64,000 nucleotides of DNA from Turritopsis dohrnii (GCA_027922465.2 BQMF02000594.1:124001-188000), one strand, 5' to 3'. Counted from the stretch's first letter, positions 1 through 12,173 are shown. Made by a program: numbers and translations. The notes: generated by a model from the letters alone, not told the origin.

Positions 1-233
1 TATTTTTCCGCTTGTAATGAAATTCCTTAAATGACTAATTATTTATGTGCAATAAGCGCATGCGTATCTCACCTTCTTTTGTTTATATATCTTGAAGTAA
101 TTTGCGTAATAAAGCATTTTTTATGAATGCTTGTGTTATGTGTTTTTCTTTCACGACCTGCTACCCCTCCCATATTTACATTCAGAGTGAATTCAAACTT
201 TGTTTCCACTGTGCGATTAAAACTCAAGCTTCC

Positions 234-345
234 CTGAGCAATTTGTTGAAAACCTACTGCGAAGGAGTGCATTTCTATAGTAATATACACATGATTTCTA
301 TAAAAACACCCTTTATCACAGTGACATTTTATGTTGGATTAAAGA
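234..345. mobile_element. MITE of the 'CACTGCGAAGGAGTGCATTT' foldback family, copy 1
   Basis: An imperfect foldback of about 110 bp. CTGCGAAGGAGTGCATTTCTA on the left pairs with an inverted ATCACAGTGAC block on the right. The same unit recurs near 11.43, 12.51, 40.56, 41.46, 46.28 and 46.75 kb. The better copies carry outer CCCAGTGGGCAAA ends flanked by TA, as in Tc1/mariner-type MITEs; in this copy the outer ends are degraded. No coding capacity is seen. Confidence 0.65.
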
Positions 346-684
346 ACATATAGCAACTGCCATGGAACCTACCAACCTGACTGTGTAGCCAAGAGTCGCG
401 CATGCGTGTTTCTGATGTAGGTTTACACAGAGTAGTAGCCTAACTAAATAGCTGAGCAAACCTTATGTTGGAGCCAAAACAGCATAAAACAACTTTTATG
501 AGTCATCAATATTCAAGAAAATTTCCCAAAACTCTATTAGCCATCGAGGATCACAATTATGGAACTCACTGCACAAAGAAATTGAAATGCAGAATACACT
601 ACAGTGAATTCAAAAACAATGCAAGGAATTCTGTCTACACAACTACAAGAAAGTGAGGGCATTTTTGAAATAAGCTCTTTTTCG

Positions 685-760
685 CAACCTCGAACCCAGG
701 GTCTCTTCCCTTTTCGATATTCGCCGGGGGCTAAGGCAAGATACTCTGGGTTCGAGGTTG
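685..760. repeat. Short foldback repeat (CAACCTCGAACCCAGGGTCT family), complete copy
   Basis: A 76-bp inverted repeat. CAACCTCGAACCCAGGGTCT at the left end is mirrored by CTCTGGGTTCGAGGTTG at the right, around a centre related to CTTTTCGATAT. Related copies lie near 19.50, 26.98, 48.02 and 49.41 kb, two of them half-units. This is a dispersed non-coding palindromic repeat. Confidence 0.7.
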
Positions 761-2050
761 CTCTTTTCCGTCATTGTATAAATTTCTTATTGTTTTTGTG
801 TTATTCCACTTTAGTACTTTTGATACTATCCACAGTTGCACACCGTATTGTAAAGACCTTGGGTGCCCATAATAAACCACAGTACTTTTGGTTGGATGTC
901 TGTTTTTTTCAACTAGATAACTCTGTAGAAGGATCGGTGTTTATAATTATATTATGCAGCTTTCATTGTTTACTACGTTCTCTTGTGATTTTATTGACTG
1001 GCGAAGTAAACGACAAAATGTTAGTTAAATTTTTTGGTTTTCAAATTGGTTACTTCTTCCAAACATTTTCCAAAGGAATGCTATTGCCCAATAAATCAGC
1101 AAATTCTTTTTCTGATGTCCAATGCATTTCCTGTATATCATTCAATCTTTTTTTGGCTATTGATAGTAAAAACATTTCTGAAGAAGACAGACACAGAGAT
1201 AGAAAACAGTTATTATTATTTTGCTATAGGCGTGGTCACCGTTCAAGTTATAATTCGAAAAGTAGCCAAATAAATTCAAGATGTCAAAAAAATGTTTTAT
1301 TCTAATTAATTCAGTGTTATTTCTTTTTGGACAACTACTAAGCTACGTGTTTCATAATGTATATGAATGAATTATATTCCCCATTGACAAAGTAAAACGC
1401 CTCGTGTGTCGTCTGGTGTTGTGTTGCGTCATTTATACGTTTCAAGGAAAACCGTGCTAACTTTGCATCACAACATTCGGTTGTGTTCATATGCACCTGA
1501 CATTCTCGATAGATCAGATCCTGTCAATTTAATCAATAGCGTTAGAACACAGAAACCCTCATCAGGTTGCAAGATGAGCTCCCTGATCTCGTGTTGCAAA
1601 AATTGATTAAAGAAGGAACATCAACAGTTTATTCTTGGTGAAGGGAGTTTGTTTTTAAATTTTTATCTCCCAAAATGAATTTAGAAACCAAGATCTAACA
1701 ATTGCTATGATGAATTTGGTATTGTGCTCTATCCTCCAAAAATCATCTATGTGATGGTGTAGCAGCTATCTTCTTAGTGAGCTATGTTTTCTTCGTTTCA
1801 GTTGGGTTGGTGAAAGTGTTTGTTTATAAACAAATTTAGTACCACATATAGAATCTGGTTTCAATACTAATGCTTGCAAAATGTATTTGCTTTGATGGGA
1901 GTACACATGATTTTATGAAGTGATGTTTATTTTATAATGGTTATTCTTTTATTTTTAACTGTAAATAATGGCTAGCTAACTGGCTAGAAATTATTCTCTG
2001 TTACATGTTTATGAATCAGATTTGTACCACCACAGCCAGTAAAAAATATA
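761..2050. other. AT-rich stretch without a recognisable gene
   Basis: Open frames occur here, for example plus 604-1305, but they run through the foldback repeat and show no domain, splice context or composition that would support a gene. Nothing else stands out. Confidence 0.5.
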
Positions 2051-2114
2051 TTCAGAAGTGATGGCTAAAAACATATACACCTTAGTTTCTAGCCCCAGGC
2101 CCAGGCAGGGAAAT

Positions 2115-2450
2115 TTTACTTATCTACTTACTTACTTGAAGTTGCTTGAAATAGTTTTCTCTCAGATCTTGAGATCACCCATCTTGTTGAGACCAGTGAA
2201 AACCATAACTGCAAGAGTGTTCGACTCTGCTCGCCTCAGGCCAGTGTAGCCTGGAACAAGAGGTTCATCAGGGACCGTGCACAGGAGGAATTTGTCAAGA
2301 TTCTGTTTGAAAACATCCTTTTTGCAGTTTGTTAGATTTCTTAGGGCTTTTGGTAGACAGTTGAATAATTTGGGACCCTGCATGCGTATGGATGTGTAGA
2401 TTTGGGTTTGGTAGGAACTTCATTTGATCAGGGGAATGTGACACTTTCTT
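2115..2450 (-). pseudogene. 3' end of a non-LTR retrotransposon (LINE), RT C-terminal tail
   Basis: On the minus strand a frame carries the sequence typical of the region after the reverse transcriptase thumb in CR1/jockey-like LINEs: an R-M-Q-G-P-K-L-F-N-x-L-P-K-A-L-R-N-L block near 2383, then D-V-F-K-Q-N-L-D-K-F-L and P-D-E-P-L-V-P-G-Y. It ends near 2162 and is followed by an AAGT-repeat tail (about 2115-2140). No catalytic RT motif remains, so this is a 5'-truncated dead copy. The LINE call rests on recalled family pattern; the exact clade is not certain. Confidence 0.65.
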
Positions 2451-2527
2451 CCTTGTCTACGATTTACTTTGATTTACTTCTTGCAAATTACTTGCAAGAA
2501 GAAAAAACAAATAGGTGGTTTCCAACA

Positions 2528-2757
2528 CAAGGTGTAACAATTACATTATGTTGCAATATAGAGAAAGCTATGTGAATACATGAATCAATGTTTTGCCATA
2601 TCCTGTTATATATACCGTAATGCTTCAATATTAAATTAATTATCAAATTTTTTGAAGTTTTTTGGGGCGTTTAAAAGAGGGAGGCATTCTTTAAATTTTA
2701 GAAATATGGACAAAAAAGAATGTTCTAACAGTCTATATACTCCTTTTGATGAGTGCA
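2528..2757. repeat. 230-bp repeat unit, first (uninterrupted) copy
   Basis: The unit begins CAAGGTGTAACAATTACATT and ends near GATGAGTGCA. It is followed directly by a second copy (2758-4075) that is split by a LINE insertion between AAAGCTA and TGTGAAT. This first copy therefore shows the empty site. Confidence 0.8.
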
Positions 2758-2799
2758 CAAGGTGTAGCAATTACATTATGTTGCAATATAGAAAGCTAT

Positions 2800-2862
<63 letters not shown>

Positions 2863-4075
2863 TCGAATATTTATACAGGATGACCATTTCAGATTATATA
2901 CAAGTATATATTACAAGTAAAATTCTGTTATCAATATGGGTCCTGTTTAAGTTAAAAATATAAAATATATACATAAAAATATTTGCAAAGCACGTATTAA
3001 TAAATGTTAATAAATTATTGTAAAAATAACAAAAGGTTAAAAAATGTGATCAAAAGAACATGGACGGGCTGTGATAGCTCAAGAAGTTAAGGCAGTAAAC
3101 TATGAAATGTGTAGGAACTCAGAAATGAATGAATAAGATAAAATAGAGACACTGTGTAACTCACATGGCATAAAAATGGGCCTGAACTAGAGATCTATTA
3201 TATTAAAATTTGTTTCGCGTCGGATATTTTCAGGTAGTTTATTGTATACAAATGCACCAGTGTAGTAGAATGATGCTTTTGCGAATTCAAGACATACTTT
3301 TGGTAATACAAGGGATATTGTGTTGTTTCGTGTTGACTTTGTGTGATTCATGAGGTTGAAGTAGTTCGCGTAGTTTTCACAGACATCTGCAGTTAATGAT
3401 TTTCGTACAAATATAGAAGCTCTTACAAGGAGTAACGCGTTACTGGATGGTATTTTTTCTTGTAGGTTGTAATCGATAATTTTACAAGCTCTATCGTGAA
3501 GTTGATTAAGCTGGGTTTTCTGTGAGTCACACTTTAACAGTTTAACAAAACAACAGTATGTAAGCATAGGTAATATCATGGTTTTGTAAATTGCTGCTGC
3601 AGAAGCTTTATTAACCATAGGTCGTATTTTCCGTAGTAAACGGATTTTACTGGTAGCCTTTTTGAAGGTTTTGGTGAAGTTGAGATTCAGGTTCAAGTTA
3701 GGATCTAGAGTGATACCCAAATATTTATAGGACAATGTAAAACGTATGCTGTCAAAACCATAAGTAATGTTCAGCTTTGATGGTTGCAATTTGAGATTAT
3801 TCGCGGTCCCAAACAACATACATTCTGTTTTACCAGGTTGAAGGTTTAGTAGCATTTCATTTTCAGCGCACCAGTCAGTAACTTCACCAATGTGAATACA
3901 TGAATCAATGTTTTGCCATATCCTGTTATACCGTAATGCTTCAATATTAAATTATTAATATTATCAAATTTTTCGAAGTTTTTTGGGGGCGTTTAAAAGA
4001 GGGAGGCATTCTTTAAATTTTAGAAATATGGACAAAAAAGAATGTTCTAACAGTCTACTCCTTTTGATGAGTGCA
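2758..4075. repeat. 230-bp repeat unit, second copy, split by a LINE
   Basis: The left part (2758-2798) repeats 2528-2570, and the right part (3889-4075) repeats 2571-2757 with small indels. The LINE at 2799-3888 sits exactly at the join. No target-site duplication is evident at the junction. Confidence 0.8.
2799..3888 (-). mobile_element. 5'-truncated LINE with RT C-terminal region and (TTTA)n tail
   Basis: On the minus strand a frame of about 230 residues (about 3890 to 3187) holds the C-terminal part of a non-LTR reverse transcriptase. It has a D-W-C-A-E-N-E-M-L-L-N-L start, K-T-E-C-M-L-F-G, Y-K-Y-L-G-I-T-L-D, and a hydrophobic I-Y-K-T-M-I-L-P-M-L-T-Y stretch typical of CR1/L2-like elements after the catalytic core. 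A 3' UTR (3186-2865) and a pure (TAAA)n tail on that strand (2864-2799) follow. The catalytic YxDD part, endonuclease and ORF1 are absent. The frame has no stops, so insertion looks fairly recent. A second 3' end of the same family lies near 21.22 kb. Confidence 0.85.
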
Positions 4076-4079
4076 ATCA

Positions 4080-5335
4080 CACGGCCACTCGCTGTCACAT
4101 GGGTCAATTTGTCATCAACATGTGAAAAAAAATCCTTTGTTTGTGGGCATAATAGCATATGGTTTTAGTGAGTCAACAAATGCCACGGAATTGACTACAA
4201 TCACCTGTTTTCTATTTAGAAATGATTTCCAAAGTGGAATATTCACTCTATCCTTTCATTTCTTAATAATCGGTAGGGACAAACAAAGATTATTACGTAA
4301 TGGTATCACTTATTCGTCTTCGCAGTTATAAAATTATTATTATTATATTTTCCAATCACGTAAAATATCAGATTGCACGAGGGGGGTGTTTATTAAATAA
4401 TTTAATTTTTCAAGGATGTTTATTCGAGGGGGGAGTTTGAAAGAAGGGGGCGTTTAATCGAAGCTTTACGGCATATATCCAATGATAATCTGATCTTTCC
4501 AAGAAAACAATGTTGTTTATGGGTGGGGTGTTTTCGATCAGTTTATGAGAAGCACCAAATTACTTATAATTATATTTGGCAATGCTATTAAAGTACTATT
4601 ATCACAATATTAACAGACCACGATTTCTCATCTGCTATAATTGTTTGGTCCGTAAAGATCAGTGAATGTTAGTAGAACAAAAGATATGAAAATCACACAT
4701 GTGACCCTCGTAAATACAAAGTGATTTATAATTGATGTTGAAAATTCTGTTTATACAATCGCATGATTTAATTTGATATGGAAGTAAGCACTTATCGATG
4801 CATTGTTCGTTTTAAACTTCTGCTTTTTCTTGTGTGTAATGGACAATTTGTTGGAGTCATTTTAACTCCCCATGAGAAATAACAACTTTTTATGAAGTTC
4901 TTGTGAACATGTAATTAATTGCTGGTATAAACAAAATATTAACAACAAAGGAACAAGGAAAAAGAAAACATTTGACAGTCAAGAACACAATTTTTATGCT
5001 TTGTGATATGAAAAACGAAGGCTTGTGCTACTGCACACCAACATGTTAATTTTGGCGAGTGATTCTTAGCTCGCGCAAACTGTGCCAGGAGAGCAAATTG
5101 AAAACAGTGGTTCAAACGATATAAATGTATTCTAGTTTACCAAACGAGGATGAAATATGTTGATACAGGTGTTTTAGAAGATCGTTGAACCAAATGTAAA
5201 TCTAGTTATGTGAAGTATTTTCTTTTTTCACTGCACGAAGAAAAGCAGCTAATTTTGAGAACGTTTTTTATTTAAATCCCTTTTCAGAGAATCTGAATAC
5301 GAAGTTTTATGAATAGTCAGATATCTCTGCAACGG
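4080..5335. other. Intergenic AT-rich stretch, nothing recognised
   Basis: Only short chance frames are seen on both strands. There are G-run motifs around 4380-4460 (GGGGGGTGTTTATT and GGGGGAGTTTGAAAG). No gene or clear element is supported. Confidence 0.5.
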
Positions 5336-5339
5336 TTGG

Positions 5340-5934
5340 TCACAGCAAAACAATCCCATACATTTTTTCGATCAGTTTTTTAAGCTCTACAACATAGGCA
5401 CACTTTCCAGTCGTAGTTGTGTGATTTAATTTTTCGTCACAGGTTTTGCACACGGGAAAGGCGAATTTGGCACATCAAGAAATCTGGTATTTTGTGACAT
5501 ATTGAGTACTGTCAATAAACGCCATTACGGATGTTTTGGCGTTGTCTTTTATCGTGGCTGAATTTTGAATTTTTGAAACTTTGCACCAAATAAAGTTGAC
5601 CACAGTTTTGCCTTCTTTTTCTTGAGTTTTATACCCAGTAACATTCGTTAGTCCATACTTCAGAAAAGTATGGAGCACTACTTTATTGCCTTTTTGCTGC
5701 CATGTTATACTACAACTGAAGAACGTGTTTCTCGTTTCACGAAGCAAATATTTTTGAACATATACACCTAGTTCCCAGGGTGTTAGTGTTTTAATAGAAA
5801 AAAGACTGGTAATGAAGTTTGACAAGACCGACCATTTTATTAATACACCACGTGCAAATACAATGACAGGTAATTCCCCGGAAGTGGGTTCTTCATGATA
5901 AACAAAACAATACAGCAATCAGCAACATGGAAGG
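5340..5934 (-). pseudogene. Unrecognised ORF, probably a broken gene for a secreted protein
   Basis: The minus-strand frame 5918-5475 (147 residues) has protein-like composition: an S-G-E-L-P-V-I-V-F start, S-C-S-I-T-W and V-N-F-I-W-C segments, and balanced charged residues. It is followed, in the same frame after one TGA, by about 45 more codons with a cysteine pattern F-P-V-C-K-T-C-D-E and a helical L-K-K-L-I-E-K-M end (stop near 5340). Just upstream, one frame over, an ATG near 5931 gives M-L-L-I-A-V-L-F-C-L-S, which resembles a signal peptide. Taken together this looks like a secreted protein gene with one frameshift and one nonsense change. I recognise no family. It could instead be a chance ORF or one exon of a spliced gene. 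Confidence 0.35.
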
Positions 5935-5949
5935 TTCTCGAAGATTGTG

Positions 5950-8015
5950 GGGTTTTATTTTAATTCGAAAGCATTTGCTTTACATTCAGTATTATTGCTT
6001 GTACTTTCGTAACTCAAGAAGACGGGGGCTCATACATTTTCAAAAAAATAAATCGCTGAAAAGTCGAAAGCATTGCAATTGATAAAGATCGCTCGCCTCA
6101 TATCACAAAGCCTGCATATGTAATTTTCTTTACATTCAACCCCTATACTTCACATTTTAACCACAAATTTCCAGGCTAGACTCTTGAATACAACAACATA
6201 GAGCAGAGATCAATGTGAGTGGTGAAATTTTGATGGGTTTTTTTTGTCATTAGTTTGGAAAGAAATGGATTGTTACGCTTCAAGATGCTGGTAATAATAT
6301 GTCACAATTAGAAATCTAAATGAAAATATTAAGTAAAGTGATGCAAGCACTTTAGTTTCTGAGTTTTCACAGTTTAGTTTTACTGATCGAAGTCACCCCT
6401 CTGATTGAAGTCATTCTGTTTTAGGGTATATCTATTATGTAAAAGTACAATGAGTATGAACTACTCATAATAGTCAGTCACTTGCGTATTGATAAGATAA
6501 CTTTCAAAGTGACCTATTGTTTATAAAAATGTAAGTGATCTTTTCTTAATAATTTCTTAGTGTTTGATGAGCAAGTCATTGACTATAATTTGGATGGACT
6601 TTATTGCAGTTCACTCTAGTAACTTTTGTCCAGTTCTATAAACCTATAATTTTAAAGAACGATTCTTTCTTGACTTGTTCTTTGTTTTGAGTTTTGTTTC
6701 TAAAATTGACTGGACTAATGCTATTATGTCATATTCAATGGTTTCAGTCTTATAAATACGTAAATTTAGTTGTGACAAAGTTCAGCAGTTTTTCCAACTT
6801 AACCTGAATTTTGACTAGGTTTTGTCACTCTCAAATATTTCTTAATAAGGTTTTATGCCATTTTTGTCAGTAGATCTAATTGAGTTTTGTTGAATATCAA
6901 GTTGTTTTGGAAAACAGAAAAGCTGATTAGTATTTGTTTACACAATCACTATAGACTCAAGACGTTGTATTTTTTGTCAAAATCCTAAGATTGATAGTCC
7001 TGAAACATGATAATTAAGATTGATAGTCCTGTAACATGATAATTCGTTCATGTTTGCACTCTCAATCATCTTAACTTTCTTCTAGCCAACTATTTCATGT
7101 TTGATGTAGTTCTCTAGGATTTTTTTTCAGAAGAGTTATCTCTTCCTTATTGCTCATTATCATTACTTTGAGAACATACTCCAGACCATTTATGACTGGG
7201 AGATCTGCATCCTTCTTCAAATACTTTTTCTATTAGCTTCTTTCTTATTATTTGCAGTTTTTATCCAGGCCTCCAAAACCAAGACCTTTTAGGATAAATA
7301 AGTTATCCAATTGTCTGCCTCACTGAGATCATTTACATATATGATCTATGTAAAGTTACAGAGATAAAGATTGCTATGGTGTCACAACCATCCCGAAATA
7401 TTGAACCCCAATTCACTCCATCACCGAATTCTCAGATTCCCAAAACATTACTTATCCATATTTGTTCTTGAGTTATTTACCCTAAAATTTGGATAATTTG
7501 TATGCAATGGGATGGTTTCACACTGACATCACACATGGAATTGCTTATTATATAGACTTTTATGTGACAATTTTACATTTAAAACCACTATTCTCTTATT
7601 TTGATCCAGAACCAAAAGGTTTTATTTCACCTTCTTTAATTGGCTACGTATGTAAAAATATGCATATCTCAATAATGAGAGTTATTATAAGTAAAAATTC
7701 ACTGTGAAATTTCTACTATTATGGCCAACGGTTTGACATTCTTACAGTGGTTGTAATTCAAAGGTTTCACTGTATAAGGAAATGAACCTTATGGTATCTT
7801 TGCTTTTGACACAAGAACACCAAAATAATTTGGTAAAGGGACTGAAATTATCTTCACGAGATATTCATGATTAGCATTGGCTACTTGAGCTTTCATCATT
7901 TTCGTTATCTGTGTTGTTAATGTTCCTTTATTTTCTTGATCGGCAATGATTAAACTCTCAAAAAATTTTAATGGTTTATGTCATAGTATACTATAATTAC
8001 ATTGATCATTCACAG
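5950..8015. other. Intergenic region upstream of the Disabled-like gene
   Basis: AT-rich sequence with no supported gene. A 29-bp unit starting AAGATTGATAGTCCTG is tandemly duplicated near 6988-7043. Any promoter and 5' UTR exons of the downstream gene should lie here, but no core promoter can be assigned by eye. Confidence 0.45.
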
Positions 8016-8029
8016 TATTGCTTTAAAAT
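8011..8029 (+). promoter_or_regulatory. 3' splice acceptor in the 5' UTR, 15 bp before the start codon
   Basis: The sequence TTGATCATTCACAG ends at 8015, only 14 bases before the first ATG of the Disabled-like gene. It matches an acceptor. It may end a 5' UTR intron or serve as a spliced-leader trans-splice site, as known in hydrozoans. Confidence 0.45.
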
Positions 8030-10770
8030 ATGGGAAAAGATAGATCTAAAAAAGGTGAGTTTCTCACTGAATATACATTGGAATATTTCCCTGAAATCTG
8101 TTTTAAATTACACACTTTCCTTTATAGGATCCAATGATGGTGCCAGCAAATTTGATGGATTTGGTGTTGACTTCAAGTGTAAGGTTGGAGAGAAATTTTT
8201 TTCAGATGACCTCCAATGAAGATTCTCTTTCAGTTATTATTCCATTATCCTTTGACCCTTGTGACAAAGCCTTGAGTAAAGGACCAATTGTGCATTGTGC
8301 ATAAACAATGCAAGTTACTTTTTACATATTTAACAAAGCTTTTCATGTCTACTGACGCATCCTCAGGTTAAAATGAAAATTCTAATTAAAAACATCTACG
8401 CTTTATAAAATGATTGCTATTATTAAAAAATAAAAACATATCTACTTTATCTATAAATAAAAGAACCATTGTGGGAATGTATGAACAAGATGAAAACAAC
8501 AGAGGCCAGAAATTTGTCATAAAGACAATGAAAACTAGTTTTAACTAACAATTATTTATTAACTGTTTTACTGTTTTGGTTTGCATTAACTTATATACAA
8601 CATAAAAATGCCCTTTTTATATGACAGCTCATAGGTATTATGGATGTTTCTGCTGCTCGCGGTGATGACATATGTCAAGATGCAATGACCAAACTATCGG
8701 TATGTGTTGCACCACATATTTCTCTAATATTACTTCTGTTAAAAGTAACTTATTTTCTTTTATTTTTCCAGGCTATTGCACTTAAAAACAACAAAGAGAA
8801 GAAAGAACACAAGCAGAAAATAACAGTCAACATCACATTGAAAGGAATAAGGTTACTCGATGAAGCTTCTGAGGTAAGAGCAAAACAATTTCATTGATTT
8901 TGATTGTTGTGCTTCATCAATGTTCTACATGAGAAGCAATCATTACTATTTTTTTTTTAAAGGCAGATAAGTTCCGTTATTTGATATATTTTGTTTCTAC
9001 ATTCTCCTAGCGTATTGATTATGCCCATCCAATACATCGTATATCATTCATCAGCCATGATGAAAATGACAAAAGGACATTCGGCTACATTGTTGGCACT
9101 AGAGAAGGATATAAATTATTTGCAATTAAAGCAATGAAGGAAGTAAGTACTAAAACTTTGAATGATGAATTGCAATATGAAAATTGTTATATTTGCATGC
9201 AAGCTTTTTCCCAATTGTTTGTAAGCTATCAGGGAAAGCAGCTAATTTTATTGAAAACATTGTGGCAATTAACCTTTCCAAGTAGAAAAGTCTAATTACG
9301 GTGCAATTAGCTGTGTATTCAAAGCTGTATTTCAGCTTTGAATCATGTTACTTTTTATGAATTTATCCTACTTTTATTTTATTTTATTCTTAATTTTGTT
9401 TTTTCAATGTTAGGCAGAACAAATTACTAAAACGTTGAAAGAATTATTTCAAGAGGTTTTTGAAAGACACCAAGCTCAGAAGAACAAGGAAAATGTTGAA
9501 CCAGAAGAAGTAAATGGTGCAGAGGTTGAAAATCCTCAAGATGAGAAAGTTGAAGAAACTGGAGAAGATACAATAAAGGTGACTCACTTGCTTCAAAGGC
9601 TTGTCTTTCTTGTTAGAAGTTCAATATTAAAACATTCCATCATTATGAATATTTATCAATACTATCAATGTTGTTGCTTTTTAGGATACTGATGATCCAT
9701 TCTTAGTGGACTGGGGACAACTGAATGAACAAATACAAGTCATGCAGCAGGTATACACTTAACCAAACTTTTTCAAGGTGTTTGCTTATACTATTTCGAC
9801 CTCTTAATGATTGATGGTTTCAATTTTTTTGAGTGAAGGAAAAAATAATCTTCTGTTTTTATGATTTCTTTAATCTATTCTAGATTTTAGATCTTATTGA
9901 TGTAATGTTTTAAAATCATAAACGAGCATATACAATTTTTTATATATATAAGTACAATTTCTACTTTTCTATACCTCCTTTCTGCAGGATGGTATGTCTC
10001 GTTCTGACACCACTGAGATGTTCTCCGATGATCTATTTTCATCACGTCTTGGTGATCCGTTTGATGACATGGCAACCAGAAATCAACCAGTATCAACCAA
10101 CGATCCTTTTAACCCATTCGGCAACAACACAAATTCAAATAGAACTGGTTCTTCTGTTGATTTCTTTGCAACTCCACAACCAACCAGCATGACAGCGAAA
10201 AGCACGGCAGTTAATCCTTCAAATGATTTATTCAACATTCCTGCACCAGCATCAGCGTTGTCTGCTCCAGAATCAGAAGATTCTACATCGTTACTTATGA
10301 ATGATCCATTTGCAGAATTGAAAAAAAACATCAACGAATTGCACAAGCAAAACCAAATGCAGCAACAGTTTACACAAAGGCCTGGATTCAACCCACCACC
10401 AACTGCATTTCCCGCTCAACCAACTCCATTCCAGCCTAATCCTTACGTTGGTAGTACAAATCCATTTGGAATGCAGCAGCCGTACGGTGGCAACCAAATG
10501 ATGGCAAACATGCAGTCAAGGCCAGCACCTGGTCCCAACCCCTTCTATAGTAACTCATCTCAGCAACAACATACATCACAGACTGATATGGGATGGACTG
10601 TTATGAAGCCTACAATGCCACAACAACCAGAGATCCGGAAGCCAGCCTATTCATCAGGACAAGACCCTTTTGCTTTTCTGGACAACCAAACTGGTTCAAG
10701 GCCTTCACAAAAATCTCAGCCACTAAGTAACAATACTGCCAATAATGATATATTGGATCTCCTTGGATGA
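8030..10770 (+). CDS. Disabled-like endocytic adaptor with PTB domain (466 aa, 8 exons)
   Basis: Exons: 8030-8054, 8128-8183, 8628-8699, 8772-8873, 9011-9142, 9414-9578, 9685-9750 and 9988-10770. All have GT-AG borders and the frame is continuous. The N-terminal half (about residues 15-145) is a Disabled-type PTB domain: a basic M-G-K-D-R-S-K-K start, F-D-G-F-G-V-D-F-K-C-K, L-I-G-I-M-D-V-S-A-A-R-G-D, the H-K-Q-K-I strand, and F-G-Y-I-V-G-T. In this family the domain binds NPxY tails of LDL-receptor-type proteins and phosphoinositides. The large last exon is disordered, rich in Q, N and P, with four DPF motifs (AP-2 binding) and three NPF motifs (EH-domain binding), and ends in D-I-L-D-L-L-G. 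This fits a cytoplasmic clathrin adaptor. The start codon is the first ATG after an acceptor and keeps the frame. There is no sign of damage. Confidence 0.93.
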
Positions 10771-11030
10771 ATAGTTTAAGTAAGTACTGCTGAATATTTA
10801 CACCCTCCCTGTTGATAGTTACACCCTCCCTGTGAACAGTTGCACCAACCTTCCTGTGATTGCACTCTTAGTCATAGTGTTATTTTTTATCTGTTTGACC
10901 ATAAAGGGGTATTTAAATTACATGCTCGAATGGAAAAAACTTGTGTAGAGAAAGTTTATGGTGAAGCAAAACATTGTATTTTTGTTGTTTTTGTTTTCTG
11001 ATTACTTTCTTGCAATAAAAAAAAAACAAA
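10771..11030 (+). terminator. 3' UTR and poly(A) signal of the Disabled-like gene
   Basis: After the stop codon the sequence is AT-rich. A duplicated ACACCCTCCCTGT phrase lies at about 10800-10835, and an AATAAA signal sits near 11014 just before an A-rich stretch. This is a plausible cleavage site. Confidence 0.5.
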
Positions 11031-11427
11031 AAAAAAACTGGTCGTTCACTTGTTGACTTACTATTGCTTCTCTATTTTAATAGATGTTCTTGAAGTATCC
11101 TCTAATCAGATGAAAATGAGTTCCATTCGATTAACGTGATTTTTCGTGCCTACGAGTAAGTACTGTGTTGTCTGTTTTGATTTGAACCAGTACTGTATTT
11201 GGTGAACTTTCTAAAATCAAGTTCAATGACTTTTTTGAGTCTATAGTATTCCGTGTATAGTCTATCGTTGTTCATATTTTTATAATTCTTGCCAAAGATG
11301 TTTTTATATATTATACATGTGGATATATATTATGTTAGCAAGCCGAAACCTTCCATTTTATGACAGTATATTATATAGTAGTCTGGATAGATACAAGACG
11401 ATATGAACGAATCAACTTATACCCAGT

Positions 11428-11545
11428 GGGCACATTTGTTAAAAGATCACTGCGAAGGAGTGTGTTACAATAAAAATACACACACTATTTCAATAAAAAT
11501 ACTCTTCATCTCAGTGATTTTTTTTATGATTTTGCCCATTGGATA
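11428..11545. mobile_element. MITE of the CACTGCGAAGGAGTG family, copy 2 (complete)
   Basis: The outer ends CCCAGTGGGCAC and GCCCATTGGA are flanked by TA on both sides (left end of ...CTTATA, right ...GGATATT). Inner inverted blocks are CACTGCGAAGGAGTG and the mirrored CATCTCAGTG. It is about 117 bp and non-coding. Confidence 0.75.
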
Positions 11546-11826
11546 TTTGGTTTTCTACTTGTGGTAAATATATTGAAATCCGATGTTTCTGAGTGTTTTT
11601 CAACGCGTTCTTGGTGTAAAACCTTTAAATGTTGTTGAGATATCGAAGGTTTTCTCCATTTTTAAAAGAAACGTTTTTGCCACGAAGTTTGAACGTTTTG
11701 ATTGAAGGTCTGTGTTGTTCGAATCAATATGCTTGGCAAACACGATTTGTTCAAAAAGTCAAATTACCAAAAAGTGAAGTTCTTTTGGTGTAAATTATTG
11801 AGATAAACAATCTGTAAGTATCCTAA

Positions 11827-12173
11827 GGGGTGATCACATGAGAAAAACTGGCCCAGGAAAGCGAGCTAGCCTGCTTGACCTAGATTGTTGAAAACTCTCA
11901 TGAACTCGTGATCACGTGACCATGAAAAACAAGCCAGTCCGAACTTAATTCCGTCATCACGTGACCATGAAAAACAAGCCAGTCCGGCCTATCGAGATCT
12001 TGGTAAAGTGAGCTGAAATTTGCTCATGTGATTGCAATTAACCGAGCTGTTTTACTCTACTCAGCTCGCTTGACCAGGATGATTTCCTTTTATATGATCA
12101 AACAAAAATATTTATCCCGCCTTAACGCGACAGCTCGGTTAACCGGGTTAGTGGGCTTCGTGTGATCACCCTC
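11827..12173. mobile_element. About 345-bp MITE with GGGTGATCACATGA ends
   Basis: The terminal inverted repeats GGGTGATCACATGA (left) and TCGTGTGATCACCC (right) are flanked by TAA at 11824-11826 and 12174-12176. This agrees with a 3-bp PIF/Harbinger-type duplication. Inside, a 31-bp phrase starting ATCACGTGACCATGAAAAAC is repeated (about 11910 and 11955), and AGCTCGCTTGACC motifs recur in both orientations. No ORF is present. Confidence 0.7.

Noticed and set aside
604..1305. 233-residue plus ORF
   Set aside because: It begins within repeat sequence, includes a foldback repeat, has biased F/L/S composition from AT-rich DNA, and shows no domain.
5472..5480. In-frame TGA at 5475 as a selenocysteine codon
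   Set aside because: No SECIS-like structure can be judged by eye, no cysteine homologue is known, and nearby frameshift evidence favours decay.
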